Positions 1 through 7,146 of a stretch of DNA of 17,037 nucleotides are shown piece after piece; position 1 is the stretch's first letter; each line of letters opens with the position of its first letter. The DNA is from UBA6054 sp964522095. Lineage in GTDB: Bacteria; Planctomycetota; Phycisphaerae; Phycisphaerales; UBA1924. The notes beneath the pieces were generated by a model. The model ran no database searches, had not been told where the DNA came from, and saw only the letters and a list, made by a program, of their open reading frames with translations. Both the position numbers and the translations under genes were made by a program. The DNA lies in NCBI GenBank assembly GCA_964522095.1, contig CAZFSO010000049.1:1-17037 (forward strand). The letters run 5' to 3'.

Positions 1-420
<420 letters not shown>

Positions 421-575
421 TCCGACCAGACGCCGATGCCAACGCATCGACCTCTGGTCCAACACCAACCGGGCACTGCGTGTCTCGGTCCACCGGTGCG
501 GCAACGCACCCCTCAACTGCTCGTCGCCTTGCCTTGATCATCCCCCCGCGTCCGGGACACCGGACGCGAGGACTT
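421..575 (+). other. 23S-5S intergenic spacer with processing-type hairpin
   Basis: A 155-nt transcribed spacer with no tRNA. It holds a perfect 9-bp hairpin (547-555 paired with 560-568, tetraloop GACA) that ends 7 nt before the 5S rRNA. The position suggests a pre-rRNA processing stem, which is inference. Antisense reading frames over this stretch are shadows. Confidence 0.6.
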
Positions 576-681
576 GTCGGTGATCATTGGCTGCGGGTCA
601 CACCTGTTCCCATCCCGAACACAGAAGTTAAGCCGTAGCCGCCGATGATACTGCTCAGCGGGAAAGTAGGTCGTCGCCGAC
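576..681 (+). rRNA. rrf: 5S ribosomal RNA
   Basis: The conserved 5S core is clear: CCCATCCCGAACACAGAAGT at 610-629, followed by the GCCGATGATACTG and GGGAAAGTAGG segments. The ends pair as helix I (GTCGGTG at the 5' end with CGCCGAC at the 3' end), which sets the borders near 576 and 681. The gene lies in the usual place behind 23S rRNA and is followed within 6 nt by a strong terminator. The length of about 106 nt is slightly short for the family. Confidence 0.95.
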
Positions 682-686
682 TCTTC

Positions 687-727
687 AAGACCCCCGAGGT
701 TCACGCCTCGGGGGTCTTGCCATTTTT
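687..727 (+). terminator. Rho-independent terminator of the rRNA operon
   Basis: A perfect 13-bp stem (687-699 with 706-718, loop TTCACG) is followed by GCCATTTTT. It starts directly after the 5S rRNA and ends the operon. Confidence 0.93.
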
Positions 728-906
728 GGACGTCTCGCCCGCCACGCCGGCCCCTCCAGACCAGCCTCGGGAATGCCACCCATTCGGGCGTCAGGCGCCG
801 CGGACCGCCGGAAACCCCCGGTTTCGGGCCGAACCGCGGCGGTTCGGTTGACGAAATACTCTCCGCCGCTCGGCCGTTCGTCCATTGGAAGGGGAGTTGC
901 TCGCAC
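728..906 (+). promoter_or_regulatory. Leader region of the 907 gene
   Basis: A 179-nt intergenic stretch. It contains a perfect 7-bp hairpin (829-835 with 841-847, loop GCGGC), a TTGACG at 848-853, a TACTCT at 857-862 that matches the TAxxxT -10 pattern seen elsewhere in the window, and a purine-rich Shine-Dalgarno GGGGAG at 891-896, 10 nt before the ATG. The hexamer has no -35 at the right distance, so the promoter is tentative. Confidence 0.35.
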
Positions 907-1329
907 ATGATGTGGATTCACGCCATCTGGATCGGTCTCGTCGCCGCCGTGCTCTTTGAACTGGTGACGGTCGGCCTGCGCTTCGGCATGGGCTGGCGTT
1001 CGCCCGAGCGCACCCGCCCGCTCGGCCGCCTCACCCGGGGCTGGCGCATCCACCACGGCTACCCGGGCCTGCTCATGATGCCCGCTTCGGCCCTGCCGAT
1101 GAACGCCCTGACCCCGGCCGCCGAGCCCGGCATGTTCTGGTGGCTCGGCCCGGCCCTGCTCGTGGTCGGCCTGATGCTCGCCGTCTCGGACCTGATCCAC
1201 CACGCGATCGTCCTGCCGATGTTCGCCGGCTCGCACGAGTTCGAGTTGCACTACCCCGGCCACCCGCGCCACCGCCCGGCCCCCATCACCCGCGAGCCCC
1301 GTCCCTTCCCCCTCCGCCGCGCCGCCTGA
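907..1329 (+). CDS. Small histidine-rich membrane protein, unknown function
   Basis: A 140-aa protein that I do not recognise. Two hydrophobic segments are visible, about residues 4-25 and 76-105, so it is probably an inner-membrane protein with two helices. Histidines cluster near the membrane borders: H49-H50 in an HHGYPG motif, D95-x2-H98-H99 in DLIHH, and H110, H115, H119 and H122 in the tail. That arrangement could bind metal or haem (inference). The C-terminal 20 residues are proline- and arginine-rich. The start is supported by the Shine-Dalgarno at 891-896; a second ATG follows at 910, so the N-terminus could be one residue shorter. The gene follows the rRNA terminator and is read independently. 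Confidence 0.75.
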   Translation: MMWIHAIWIGLVAAVLFELVTVGLRFGMGWRSPERTRPLGRLTRGWRIHHGYPGLLMMPASALPMNALTPAAEPGMFWWLGPALLVVGLMLAVSDLIHHAIVLPMFAGSHEFELHYPGHPRHRPAPITREPRPFPLRRAA

Positions 1330-1369
1330 GCGTCCCGCCCGCCGCGCTGCTCCGTCCCGCCCCGCGCCG

Positions 1370-1387
1370 TACCATCGGCCGGAGGTG
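1370..1387 (+). promoter_or_regulatory. Candidate -10 box and Shine-Dalgarno for the 1393 gene
   Basis: TACCAT at 1370-1375 fits the TAxxxT pattern and lies 17 nt before the ATG. A strong GGAGGTGAG follows, starting near 1380. No -35 is evident. Confidence 0.4.
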
Positions 1388-1392
1388 AGACC

Positions 1393-2106
1393 ATGCCGGA
1401 TTCGATCCGACTCTACGAAGACGACGCCGATTCTCTGCTCAGCCCCGAGTCGTTCCCCGACCGGGTCAGCCTGCTCCCCTCGGAGAACACCCAGCTCCAG
1501 CCCGGCTCGCGCATCCGCGTGCTGTGGGGCCAGGACATGCTCCGTGACGTGCTCGACGGGCGGTACCGCTCGGTCATCTGCTCGGTCAACGACGAGGACA
1601 ACGCCCGGGGCATCATCGCCCAACTCGTCTCGCTGGTGACCACCAGCCAGTGGTCGGTCCACGCGGTGACCAGTTACGCCCGGATGTTCCAGGAGTCGGT
1701 CGAGGTGCACGCCGCCCACGACCGCGAGCCGTACGTGCTCAAGTACGACCTCGACTCGGTCCTGATCCTGGCCCTGCTGCGCCCCAAGGGTCGCGGCCAC
1801 TTCACGCTGGCCGACCTCGGCCGCGGCTTCCAGACCATCAACCGCATGCTCGCCGGGCGCGCCGAGCGCCGGCCGGTCTGCTCGGTCTCCTTCCTGGGCG
1901 CCCACTCCAACCGCCTCGTCGCCGGCGACGCCCAGAATCCCGACGCCGAGCCGAGTTTCGAGACGGTGCTCCGGACCATGTACCAGAACGGCTACCGCGG
2001 CGACGTCTACGCCGCCCCGGGCATGTGGCGCCACGGCCACGTCGGCGTCTTCCCGAGTTACCCCTTCCCCGCCGGCCTGGACCGCATGCGCGCGGGCAGT
2101 TCGTAA
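1393..2106 (+). CDS. Conserved-looking cytoplasmic protein, unknown function
   Basis: A 237-aa soluble protein with no signal peptide or membrane segment, and no family that I recognise. The start is set by a strong Shine-Dalgarno (GGAGGTGAG) just before the ATG. The composition is that of an ordinary globular protein: few low-complexity stretches and alternating hydrophobic strands and helices. Motifs that may be worth a profile search are SVICSVNDEDNARG (about residues 60-73) and VCSVSFLGAHSNR (about 162-174). The gene lies between two membrane-protein genes on the same strand. The downstream gene has its own promoter, so a shared operon is not indicated. Confidence 0.8.
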   Translation: MPDSIRLYEDDADSLLSPESFPDRVSLLPSENTQLQPGSRIRVLWGQDMLRDVLDGRYRSVICSVNDEDNARGIIAQLVSLVTTSQWSVHAVTSYARMFQESVEVHAAHDREPYVLKYDLDSVLILALLRPKGRGHFTLADLGRGFQTINRMLAGRAERRPVCSVSFLGAHSNRLVAGDAQNPDAEPSFETVLRTMYQNGYRGDVYAAPGMWRHGHVGVFPSYPFPAGLDRMRAGSS

Positions 2107-2112
2107 GGCGTC

Positions 2113-2141
2113 TTGGCCCGGCGCGCCCGCTCTGGTACGCT
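2113..2141 (+). promoter_or_regulatory. Sigma70-type promoter giving a leaderless mRNA (2149 gene)
   Basis: TTGGCC (2113-2118) and TACGCT (2136-2141) are separated by exactly 17 bp. The -10 ends 7 nt before the ATG at 2149, so transcription would start at or next to the start codon. There is no Shine-Dalgarno. Confidence 0.6.
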
Positions 2142-2148
2142 GCACGCG

Positions 2149-3009
2149 ATGAACCGGCGCACCCTGCTGACGATCGCCCTGGCCCTGATCGGGCTGGCCA
2201 TGTTCATCGGCCTGGTGGCCATCGTCGCGCCCGAGGGCACGCTGCCGTTCGAGTTGCTCGGCACGATCTCCCTGGCCGGGGCCTACGCGCTGGGCGCGAC
2301 GGTGGCGGTCTCGGTCGGCCCGCGGATGCGCCGGACGCGGGCCGCGTGCCTCATCGCGGCCGGCCTGAGTTTCGCGGGCTTCACCCTGGTCATCTGGTTC
2401 GACGGACTGTGGCCGTGGGAACTCACCGACCGGCTCATGCGGGTGTCCGCGTCCGGGTTGATCGTGGCCCTGGCGCTCGTGCAGCGACTGGCGATCGTGC
2501 CGCTGCGTCCGCAGGCGCCGCTCGGCCGGGTCGCCCAGCGCGTCGGGCTGATCGGCGGGGCGGTGCTGGCGGCGATGCTGCTCGCCATGACCCTCATGGA
2601 CGGCACGCCGCGATGGCTGGACGAGATGCTGTTCGTTCGCCTCATGGGCGCGGTGGCGGTGTTCGCCGTCGGCGGCACCGTCGGCGCGGGCGCCGTGCGC
2701 CTCATCGAGGGCAAGCCCGATCACGACGATCCGGGCCTGCTCAGCGCGGGCGTGCCGGTGCGACTCGGTTGCCCGCGCTGCGGGACCGGGATCGAGGCCC
2801 GGGCCAACCGAGAGGCCCGGTGCGAGGGCTGCCGCCTGCGCGTCCGGGTGGAGGTCGAGGAGCCCCGCTGCGCCTGCGGCTACCTGCTCTACCAGTTGCC
2901 CGGCGACACCTGCCCGGAGTGCGGCCGCGCCGTCGCGCCGGAGGACCGCTGGTCCGACCCCGCCGCGCCGTCGGCCACCGCGCCCGCCACACGGCCCGCC
3001 ACCGCGTAA
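2149..3009 (+). CDS. Polytopic membrane protein with C-terminal double zinc ribbon
   Basis: A 286-aa protein with about six hydrophobic segments (roughly residues 6-28, 35-56, 66-84, 97-117, 130-150 and 161-181), followed by a cytoplasmic-type tail with two cysteine clusters. The first is C208-x2-C211 with C225-x2-C228. The second is C241-x-C243 with C255-x2-C258, in the pattern CxCGYxLxxLPGxxCPECGR, which I associate with planctomycete membrane proteins (general knowledge, function unknown). Zinc binding is inferred from the cysteine spacing. A longer frame begins at TTG 2113, but that TTG is the -35 of the promoter, so the ATG at 2149 was chosen. The stop codon is immediately followed by the stop codon of the convergent thiL gene. 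Confidence 0.82.
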   Translation: MNRRTLLTIALALIGLAMFIGLVAIVAPEGTLPFELLGTISLAGAYALGATVAVSVGPRMRRTRAACLIAAGLSFAGFTLVIWFDGLWPWELTDRLMRVSASGLIVALALVQRLAIVPLRPQAPLGRVAQRVGLIGGAVLAAMLLAMTLMDGTPRWLDEMLFVRLMGAVAVFAVGGTVGAGAVRLIEGKPDHDDPGLLSAGVPVRLGCPRCGTGIEARANREARCEGCRLRVRVEVEEPRCACGYLLYQLPGDTCPECGRAVAPEDRWSDPAAPSATAPATRPATA

Positions 3010-3903
3010 TCAGTGGTCCCAGCCCATGTCGCCGGCCGCGTGCCGGGCCCCCTCGGCCAGCACGACCGCGCCGGGGGCCTCGCCGTCCGGCGCGCGGGCC
3101 GCCCCGATCGGCCCGAGCAGGCCGGGGATCGCCGGCCGCGTCGACGCGAGGATGAGCAGTTCGTGGTCCTCGCCGTCCGAGAGGCCGGCCCGCCAGGTCG
3201 CGCCCTCGTGGAGCGGGACGTCCTCGGCGCGGATCTCGATGACCACGCCCGACGCCCGGGCCACGCGGTCGGCGTCGCGTCCGAGGCCGTCGGAGAGGTC
3301 GATCATGGCGGTCACGCCCGAGCCATGGCGCGAGGCTGCCAGCCCGGCGTCGACGCGGGGCTCGAAGGTCAGGTGGCGCCCGCTGGCCAGCGAGCCGCCC
3401 ACGGGCCCGGTCAGCCAGACGAGGTCGCCGGGGCGCGCGCCGTCACGGCGCACGGGCGCGTGGCCCTCGGGCATCACGCCGCCGACGGTGACGGTGAGGG
3501 TCAGCGGGTGGTCCGGGGACGCGTGGGAGGCGACGTCGCCGCCGACGAGGGGGCAGTTCCAGTGCGCCGCCCAGCGGCTCATGGCGTCGAAGAGTTCGTC
3601 GGCGTGGGGGTAGGCGGCGGGCAGCAGGCCGGTGCCCAGCGCCCAGGCGGGCCGGCCGCCCATGGCGGCGACGTCGGACACCGACCGTGCGACGGCCTTG
3701 CGGGCGACCAGGTCGACGGGCGCGCCCGGCTCGAAGTGCCGCCCCGCGACGAGCTGGTCAACGGTCAGCAGCAGCAGCGAGCCCGCGTCGGACCGCAGCA
3801 CGGCGCAGTCGTCGCCGGGCCCGACGAGGACGCTCCACCCCGGCCCGGGCGTGAGGCCTTTCGAGCGGGCGTAGATGTGTTCGTGGAGTTGGGACTCGCG
3901 CAC
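3010..3903 (-). CDS. thiL: Thiamine-monophosphate kinase
   Basis: ThiL phosphorylates thiamine monophosphate with ATP to give thiamine diphosphate, the last step of coenzyme synthesis, in the cytoplasm. The 297-aa protein shows the family's PurM-like features: GPGDDCAVL (residues 28-36), TVDQLVAGRHF (47-57), a RSVSDVAAMGGRP segment, an LVGGD loop and IDLSDGLGRDADRVA, which carry the Mg-ATP and substrate ligands. The family usually has 305-330 residues, so this copy is slightly short. The start is the GTG at 3903, just before the conserved N-terminal helix; the frame stays open upstream to 4233, but that extension is repeat-like DNA. No Shine-Dalgarno is present, but a TATAGC box lies 7 nt upstream. 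No other thi gene is nearby. Confidence 0.93.
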   Translation of the reverse strand: MRESQLHEHIYARSKGLTPGPGWSVLVGPGDDCAVLRSDAGSLLLLTVDQLVAGRHFEPGAPVDLVARKAVARSVSDVAAMGGRPAWALGTGLLPAAYPHADELFDAMSRWAAHWNCPLVGGDVASHASPDHPLTLTVTVGGVMPEGHAPVRRDGARPGDLVWLTGPVGGSLASGRHLTFEPRVDAGLAASRHGSGVTAMIDLSDGLGRDADRVARASGVVIEIRAEDVPLHEGATWRAGLSDGEDHELLILASTRPAIPGLLGPIGAARAPDGEAPGAVVLAEGARHAAGDMGWDH

Positions 3904-4242
3904 GGGGGAGGCTATACCCAACGACCGAGCCGCGGATTTCGGCGAAGCACGGGGGTGAAGAGAATCTTTGTACGCAAAGACCGCGGAGATCACGCAGATG
4001 TCGCGGAGGGGAAGCGGTTTGGTGCCGTGTTCTTGTGCTTTGACAAGAGCACGTGTTGGGCGTTCGGAACGCGGGGGTTTGGCGTGCTCTTCGAGGACGA
4101 AGAGCACGGCACCGGCGGAACCCAGGAAGCGCCGAAGGCGAGTGAGGGTGTCTCGAGCGTGTGGACGAGGTCGGGCGTTGACGGCCCGCGTCCATCCGTC
4201 ACTTGCGTTCGGGGCTTTTTGGCGATTCATCATCCAACTGGT
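3904..4242 (-). repeat. Non-coding stretch built from repeat-like DNA
   Basis: This 339-nt region between thiL and the ThuA gene holds no convincing gene. It contains four degenerate tandem units of about 9-10 nt (CGCAAAGA 3973, CGCGGAGA 3982, CACGCAGA 3991, CGCGGAGG 4002). Two hairpins follow: 4026-4035 with 4044-4053 (10 bp, one G-T) and 4083-4092 with 4099-4108 (10 bp, perfect). An inverted pair of 18-nt arms, 15 of 18 matching, lies at 4127-4144 and 4200-4217. Such units recur between genes in planctomycete genomes as far as I recall, so this is probably an interspersed element without coding capacity. Confidence 0.5.
3911..3916 (-). promoter_or_regulatory. Candidate -10 box of thiL (leaderless)
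   Basis: Read on the minus strand this is TATAGC. It is followed by 7 nt (CTCCCCC) and the GTG start. The spacing equals that of the other leaderless candidates. No clear -35 is visible at 16-18 bp. Confidence 0.45.
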
Positions 4243-4989
4243 TCACTCCGCGCCGGCCGCCCATCGGATCGCGCCGGCGAGGTGCCGGCGGAAGTCGGGT
4301 TCGGAGAATGACTCGATGGTGTGGCCGCCGGCGGTGTAGAAGGCTCGGCCTCCGGCGTACTCGTGGCACCAGGCGGCGGGGTGGTCGTCGCCCATCTGGC
4401 CGCCGTCGTAGGTGGACTCGTCGAGGCGCAGGAGCACGCGGACGCCGGGGCCGGGGCGGCTGCGGAAGTCGTACCACTCGTCGGTGCGGGCCCAGCGGGG
4501 CGGGAGGTGGCGGGTCGCGGGGTGGTCGCGGTCGAGCGTCTCGATCTCGGCCGGCTGGACGGGCGGGTGCGACCGGAAGTGGGCCCCGACCAGGCCGGCG
4601 TACCAGGGCCAGTGGTACTCGGTGTCCGCGGCCGAGTGGACGCCGACGAAGCCGTTGCCCGCGCCGATGAAGCGCTCCATGGCCGCCTGCTGGGCGTCGT
4701 TGAGCACGTCGCCGGTGGTGTTGAGGAACACGATCACGCGGAACCCCGCGAGCGTGTCGTCGGTGAAGGCGCTGGAATCCTCGGTGTGGTGGGTGGTGAA
4801 CCCGTGCTCGGCGCCGAGTTCGGCCAGGGCGGCCGCGCCGGCCGCGATCGAGTCGTGGCGGAACCCGGCGGTGCGGGAGAAGACCAGCACGCCGAACGGC
4901 TCGGCGTCTGCGTCCGCCGGCGGGACGGCGGCGCACCCGGCGACGGCGAGCAGGGCGAGGCACATCGCGATCAGCGCGCGGGGCGTCAT
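4243..4989 (-). CDS. ThuA-like domain lipoprotein
   Basis: A 248-aa secreted lipoprotein. The signal peptide ends in a lipobox (V16-A17-G18-C19), so the mature protein should be anchored to a membrane by Cys19. The remainder is a ThuA-type domain with a glutamine-amidotransferase-like fold: VLVFSRTAGFRHDSI (about 34-48), FLNTTGDVLND, GFVGVHSAADTEYHWPWY, HP followed by a DEWYDF segment, and the family-typical AWCHEYAGGRAFYTAGGHT near the C-terminus. In related proteins this domain occurs in sugar utilisation and in many planctomycete secreted proteins; the exact substrate is unknown. A Shine-Dalgarno GGAGAG (4999-5004) lies 9 nt before the ATG. The gene is 51 nt downstream of mscL on the same strand, so the two are probably co-transcribed. 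Confidence 0.9.
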   Translation of the reverse strand: MTPRALIAMCLALLAVAGCAAVPPADADAEPFGVLVFSRTAGFRHDSIAAGAAALAELGAEHGFTTHHTEDSSAFTDDTLAGFRVIVFLNTTGDVLNDAQQAAMERFIGAGNGFVGVHSAADTEYHWPWYAGLVGAHFRSHPPVQPAEIETLDRDHPATRHLPPRWARTDEWYDFRSRPGPGVRVLLRLDESTYDGGQMGDDHPAAWCHEYAGGRAFYTAGGHTIESFSEPDFRRHLAGAIRWAAGAE

Positions 4990-5040
4990 GGGGTGGGGCT
5001 CTCCGGTGGTGGGGGCCGGGGGATGGAGGTCAGCGCGGTT

Positions 5041-5508
5041 TTACTGTTTCTGCAGCGCGTCGCGGATCTGTCGGAGCAGGAGCACGTCCTCGGGCGTTTC
5101 GGGGGGCGGGGCGGGGGCTTCGACGACCTCTTTCTCGAAGCGTCGCCGGGCGGTGTTGATCATCTTGACCATCATGAAGATCACGAAGGCGAGGATGAGG
5201 AAGTTGATGAGGACCGTGACGAAACTGCCGTAGGCGAGCACCGGGCCGAGCGCCCGGGCGGTGTCGAGGGGGACGGGCCCGCCGAGTTCCTCGGCCTTGG
5301 CGGCGATGGCGTCGGCGGTGGACGGCTTGAGGGCGATGAAGCGGTTGCTGAAGTCCTTCTCGCCCGCGACGCCGACGACGGGCATGATGACGTCCTTGAT
5401 CAGCGACTGGACGATGCCGCCGAAGGCCCCGCCGATGATGATGCCCACCGCCATGTCGACCATGTTGCCCTTGAGGGCGAACTCACGGAACTCCTTGATC
5501 AGACCCAT
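5041..5508 (-). CDS. mscL: Large-conductance mechanosensitive channel
   Basis: MscL is a homopentameric inner-membrane channel that opens under membrane tension and releases solutes during hypo-osmotic shock. The 155-aa protein has the family layout: an amphipathic N-terminal helix (MGLIKEFREFALKGN), TM1 with the pore motif MVDMAVGIIIGGAFGGIV (about 16-33), an extracellular loop, TM2 (GSFVTVLINFLILAFVIF, about 94-111) and a C-terminal helix EDVLLLRQIRDAL. E. coli MscL has 136 residues; the extra length here is in the periplasmic loop and in a proline-rich linker (APAPPPETP). The ATG at 5508 follows a strong Shine-Dalgarno GGAGGAGG (5514-5521). A longer open frame upstream has no family similarity and was rejected. 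Confidence 0.97.
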   Translation of the reverse strand: MGLIKEFREFALKGNMVDMAVGIIIGGAFGGIVQSLIKDVIMPVVGVAGEKDFSNRFIALKPSTADAIAAKAEELGGPVPLDTARALGPVLAYGSFVTVLINFLILAFVIFMMVKMINTARRRFEKEVVEAPAPPPETPEDVLLLRQIRDALQKQ

Positions 5509-5520
5509 CGCTGCCTCCTC

Positions 5521-5557
5521 CGCGGCCTGGCCGCGTGCTGGAACCCACGCCAGCATA
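5521..5557 (-). promoter_or_regulatory. Candidate mscL promoter and leader hairpin
   Basis: On the minus strand TATGCT (5552-5557) fits the TAxxxT pattern and would give a leader of about 40 nt. A near-perfect palindrome, CGCGGC-CTG-GCCGCG (5521-5535), lies in that leader and touches the Shine-Dalgarno, so it could affect ribosome access. No -35 at normal spacing was found. Confidence 0.35.
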
Positions 5558-5615
5558 CCACCCCGGCACCCACCACCCGCCCTCAACCCCGTCCCGACAC
5601 TCGCTCCCCAGTCAC

Positions 5616-5643
5616 CCCCCGCCCCCGCCCCCGCCCCCGCCCC
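5616..5643 (-). repeat. Hexamer tandem repeat with G-quadruplex potential
   Basis: Four perfect CCCCCG units (5616-5639) plus a partial fifth (CCCC). The minus strand therefore has five consecutive runs of at least four G separated by single C, the canonical G-quadruplex pattern. It lies between the divergent mscL and FmdB-like genes, about 108 nt before the mscL start and 40 nt before the other. Confidence 0.8.
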
Positions 5644-5658
5644 TGGCCGTGCCGACGG

Positions 5659-5677
5659 TACGATTGGTCTCGGAGGT
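5659..5677 (+). promoter_or_regulatory. Candidate -10 box and Shine-Dalgarno of the FmdB-like gene
   Basis: TACGAT (5659-5664) ends 18 nt before the ATG at 5683. GGAGGT (5672-5677) is a good ribosome binding site with 5-nt spacing. No -35 is recognisable because the position is filled by the C-rich repeat. Confidence 0.4.
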
Positions 5678-5682
5678 GCGCG

Positions 5683-5928
5683 ATGCCAACGTACGAGTAC
5701 CGCTGCCCGGCCAACGGGCGGAGCGTCGAGGTTTCTCATCCGATGGCCGACTCGGTGATGACCTGGGGCGACCTGTGCGCCCGGGCGGGGATCGAGCCGG
5801 GCGACACCCCGCCGACCGAGCCGGTCGAGAAGGCGGTCACGCTGGGGTTCGTCCGGGCGGGCCGGGGGTCGGGCGATTCGCGCGGGCCGGGGCCGTGCGG
5901 GTCGGGGTGCGGGTGCCATCCGGGGTGA
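5683..5928 (+). CDS. Small FmdB-like putative regulatory protein, degenerate zinc ribbon
   Basis: An 81-aa protein that begins MPTYEYRCPANGR, the typical start of the FmdB family (MPTYEYRCxxCG). The family's first CxxC is reduced to C8-PANG, so the usual four-cysteine ribbon is incomplete. Cysteines recur in the tail as CGSGCGC (near residues 73-79), so a metal site made from both ends is possible but unproven. The middle part (WGDLCARAGIEPGDTP) is soluble and helical. FmdB-like proteins are called putative regulators because of a link with formamidase and amidase genes; the true role is unclear. The start is fixed by the Shine-Dalgarno and by the family N-terminus. The gene is divergent from mscL. 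Confidence 0.82.
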   Translation: MPTYEYRCPANGRSVEVSHPMADSVMTWGDLCARAGIEPGDTPPTEPVEKAVTLGFVRAGRGSGDSRGPGPCGSGCGCHPG

Positions 5929-6033
5929 CGGCTCGCGCCGCGGCTTGATGCGTGGTGCGTCGTCACCGTCGCTGCTCGTGAACACGGTCTTCCGTCTCTC
6001 GCACGGCGGTCCAGGCGTGGTGCTCCCAGTCGC

Positions 6034-6133
6034 NNNNNNNNNNNNNNNNNNNNNNNNNNNNNNNNNNNNNNNNNNNNNNNNNNNNNNNNNNNNNNNNNNN
6101 NNNNNNNNNNNNNNNNNNNNNNNNNNNNNNNNN
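6034..6133. other. Assembly gap (100 N)
   Basis: Exactly 100 unknown bases, the conventional placeholder for a gap of unknown size. The flanks (5929-6033 and 6134-6176) contain no gene that I can support. The right flank has CCCTCCCTTGCGGTCGGGGC (6141-6160), which looks like an interspersed planctomycete repeat and may explain why assembly broke here. A gene could be hidden in the gap. Confidence 0.95.
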
Positions 6134-6176
6134 ACCCATCCCCTCCCTTGCGGTCGGGGCTATCTGAGCGCGGGGC

Positions 6177-7109
6177 TCACCGGGTCGTGGCCGCGGCGCC
6201 GTCCATGACGCGCTCGGCGTAACTGTTCATCGCGTCGCGGAGTTGTTCGAAGGACTCGAGCACGTAGAGCACCGGCTGGTAGTGGTCGATCTCGAAGGGC
6301 GTGTTGACGATGCGGTCGAGGTTGAACGGCCTGCGTTCGACGCGCCCGGACTGGTCGCTGGGGGCCAGTTCGACGCCGGCGGGGGGTTCGGGGGCGGTCA
6401 GGCAGTGGTGGGCCTCGCCGTGGGAGGAGATCAGGCCGGAGCCGTAGATCTTCAGGCGCCCCTCCTCGCGGATCAGGCCGAACTCGACGGTGAACCAGAA
6501 GAGGCGTGCGAGCGGCTCGGTGTGCTCGGGCCCGGCGGCGAGGGCGGCCTGGCCGTAGGTCTGCAGGAACTCGGCGAAGACCTGGTCGGCGTGCAGGGGG
6601 ACGTGGCCGAACACGTCGTGGAAGATGTCCGGCTCGGGCAGGTAGTCCATCTTGTCGCGCGGGCGGATGACGATGGTGGTTGGGAACTCGCGCCGGGCCA
6701 GGCAGGCGAAGAAGGCCTTGGCGGGCAGGTAGCCCGGCACGGCCCGGCTCTGCCAGCCGGTCAGGGGGCGGAGGTACTCGTTGATGCCCTTGACGGTCTC
6801 GCCCGGCTTGGTCGGGTGCGGGGCCTGGCCGAACAGCAGCGGCACGCGGTCGGGCTGGAGGCGGATGGCCTTGAGCCCGTCGATGAAGGTGTTGGAGGCC
6901 TGCTCGGCGAGTTTCTCCCAGCGCCGCTCGTAGAGCAGGCCCCAGACGCTGTGGTTCTCTTCGGTGTAGCGGTCGTAGTGCTGGTCGACGTAGAACGAGT
7001 GCGTGTCGATCTGGTCGCCGGGCAGGTCAGCGGCCGCGTTGGCGGCGGCCTGCGCCCGCTCGAAGTCCTCGCCGTCGATGATGTTGTTGTAGCCGATGTC
7101 CTGACGCAT
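6177..7109 (-). CDS. phhA: Phenylalanine 4-hydroxylase
   Basis: This iron(II)- and tetrahydropterin-dependent enzyme converts phenylalanine to tyrosine with O2, the first step of phenylalanine catabolism, in the cytoplasm. The 310-aa protein matches the catalytic domain of aromatic amino acid hydroxylases and the usual length of bacterial enzymes (about 260-300). The iron ligands are visible: H164 and H169 in PDIFHDVFGHVPL, and E209 in FWFTVEFGLI; YGSGLISSHGE (222-232) is the conserved stretch after them. No ACT regulatory domain is present, as usual in bacteria. The ATG at 7109 has a GGGAGG Shine-Dalgarno 7 nt upstream. It is the last gene of a three-gene minus-strand cluster. The pterin recycling gene phhB is not in the window. 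Confidence 0.96.
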   Translation of the reverse strand: MRQDIGYNNIIDGEDFERAQAAANAAADLPGDQIDTHSFYVDQHYDRYTEENHSVWGLLYERRWEKLAEQASNTFIDGLKAIRLQPDRVPLLFGQAPHPTKPGETVKGINEYLRPLTGWQSRAVPGYLPAKAFFACLARREFPTTIVIRPRDKMDYLPEPDIFHDVFGHVPLHADQVFAEFLQTYGQAALAAGPEHTEPLARLFWFTVEFGLIREEGRLKIYGSGLISSHGEAHHCLTAPEPPAGVELAPSDQSGRVERRPFNLDRIVNTPFEIDHYQPVLYVLESFEQLRDAMNSYAERVMDGAAATTR

Positions 7110-7146
7110 GGCGATTCCTCCCGGGTCCGGGGCGTTTCCCGCCCCA

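Noticed and set aside
2113..2148. TTG at 2113 as the start of the zinc-ribbon membrane protein
   Set aside because: This TTG is the -35 element at 17 bp from TACGCT. The extra residues are Arg-rich and would spoil the N-terminal membrane helix; ATG 2149 fits better.
685..2724. A 679-codon open frame on the minus strand
   Set aside because: It runs antisense through the 5S terminator and three well-supported plus-strand genes. Its translation is rich in His, Arg, Gln and Gly as expected for a shadow of GC-rich codons.
3904..4233. N-terminal extension of ThiL to 4233
   Set aside because: The extension translates repeat-like hairpin DNA, goes far beyond the family's length and lies upstream of the TATAGC box.
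5616..5643. CRISPR or regulatory iteron array
   Set aside because: The 6-bp units have no spacers and are far too short for CRISPR. It is a simple sequence repeat.
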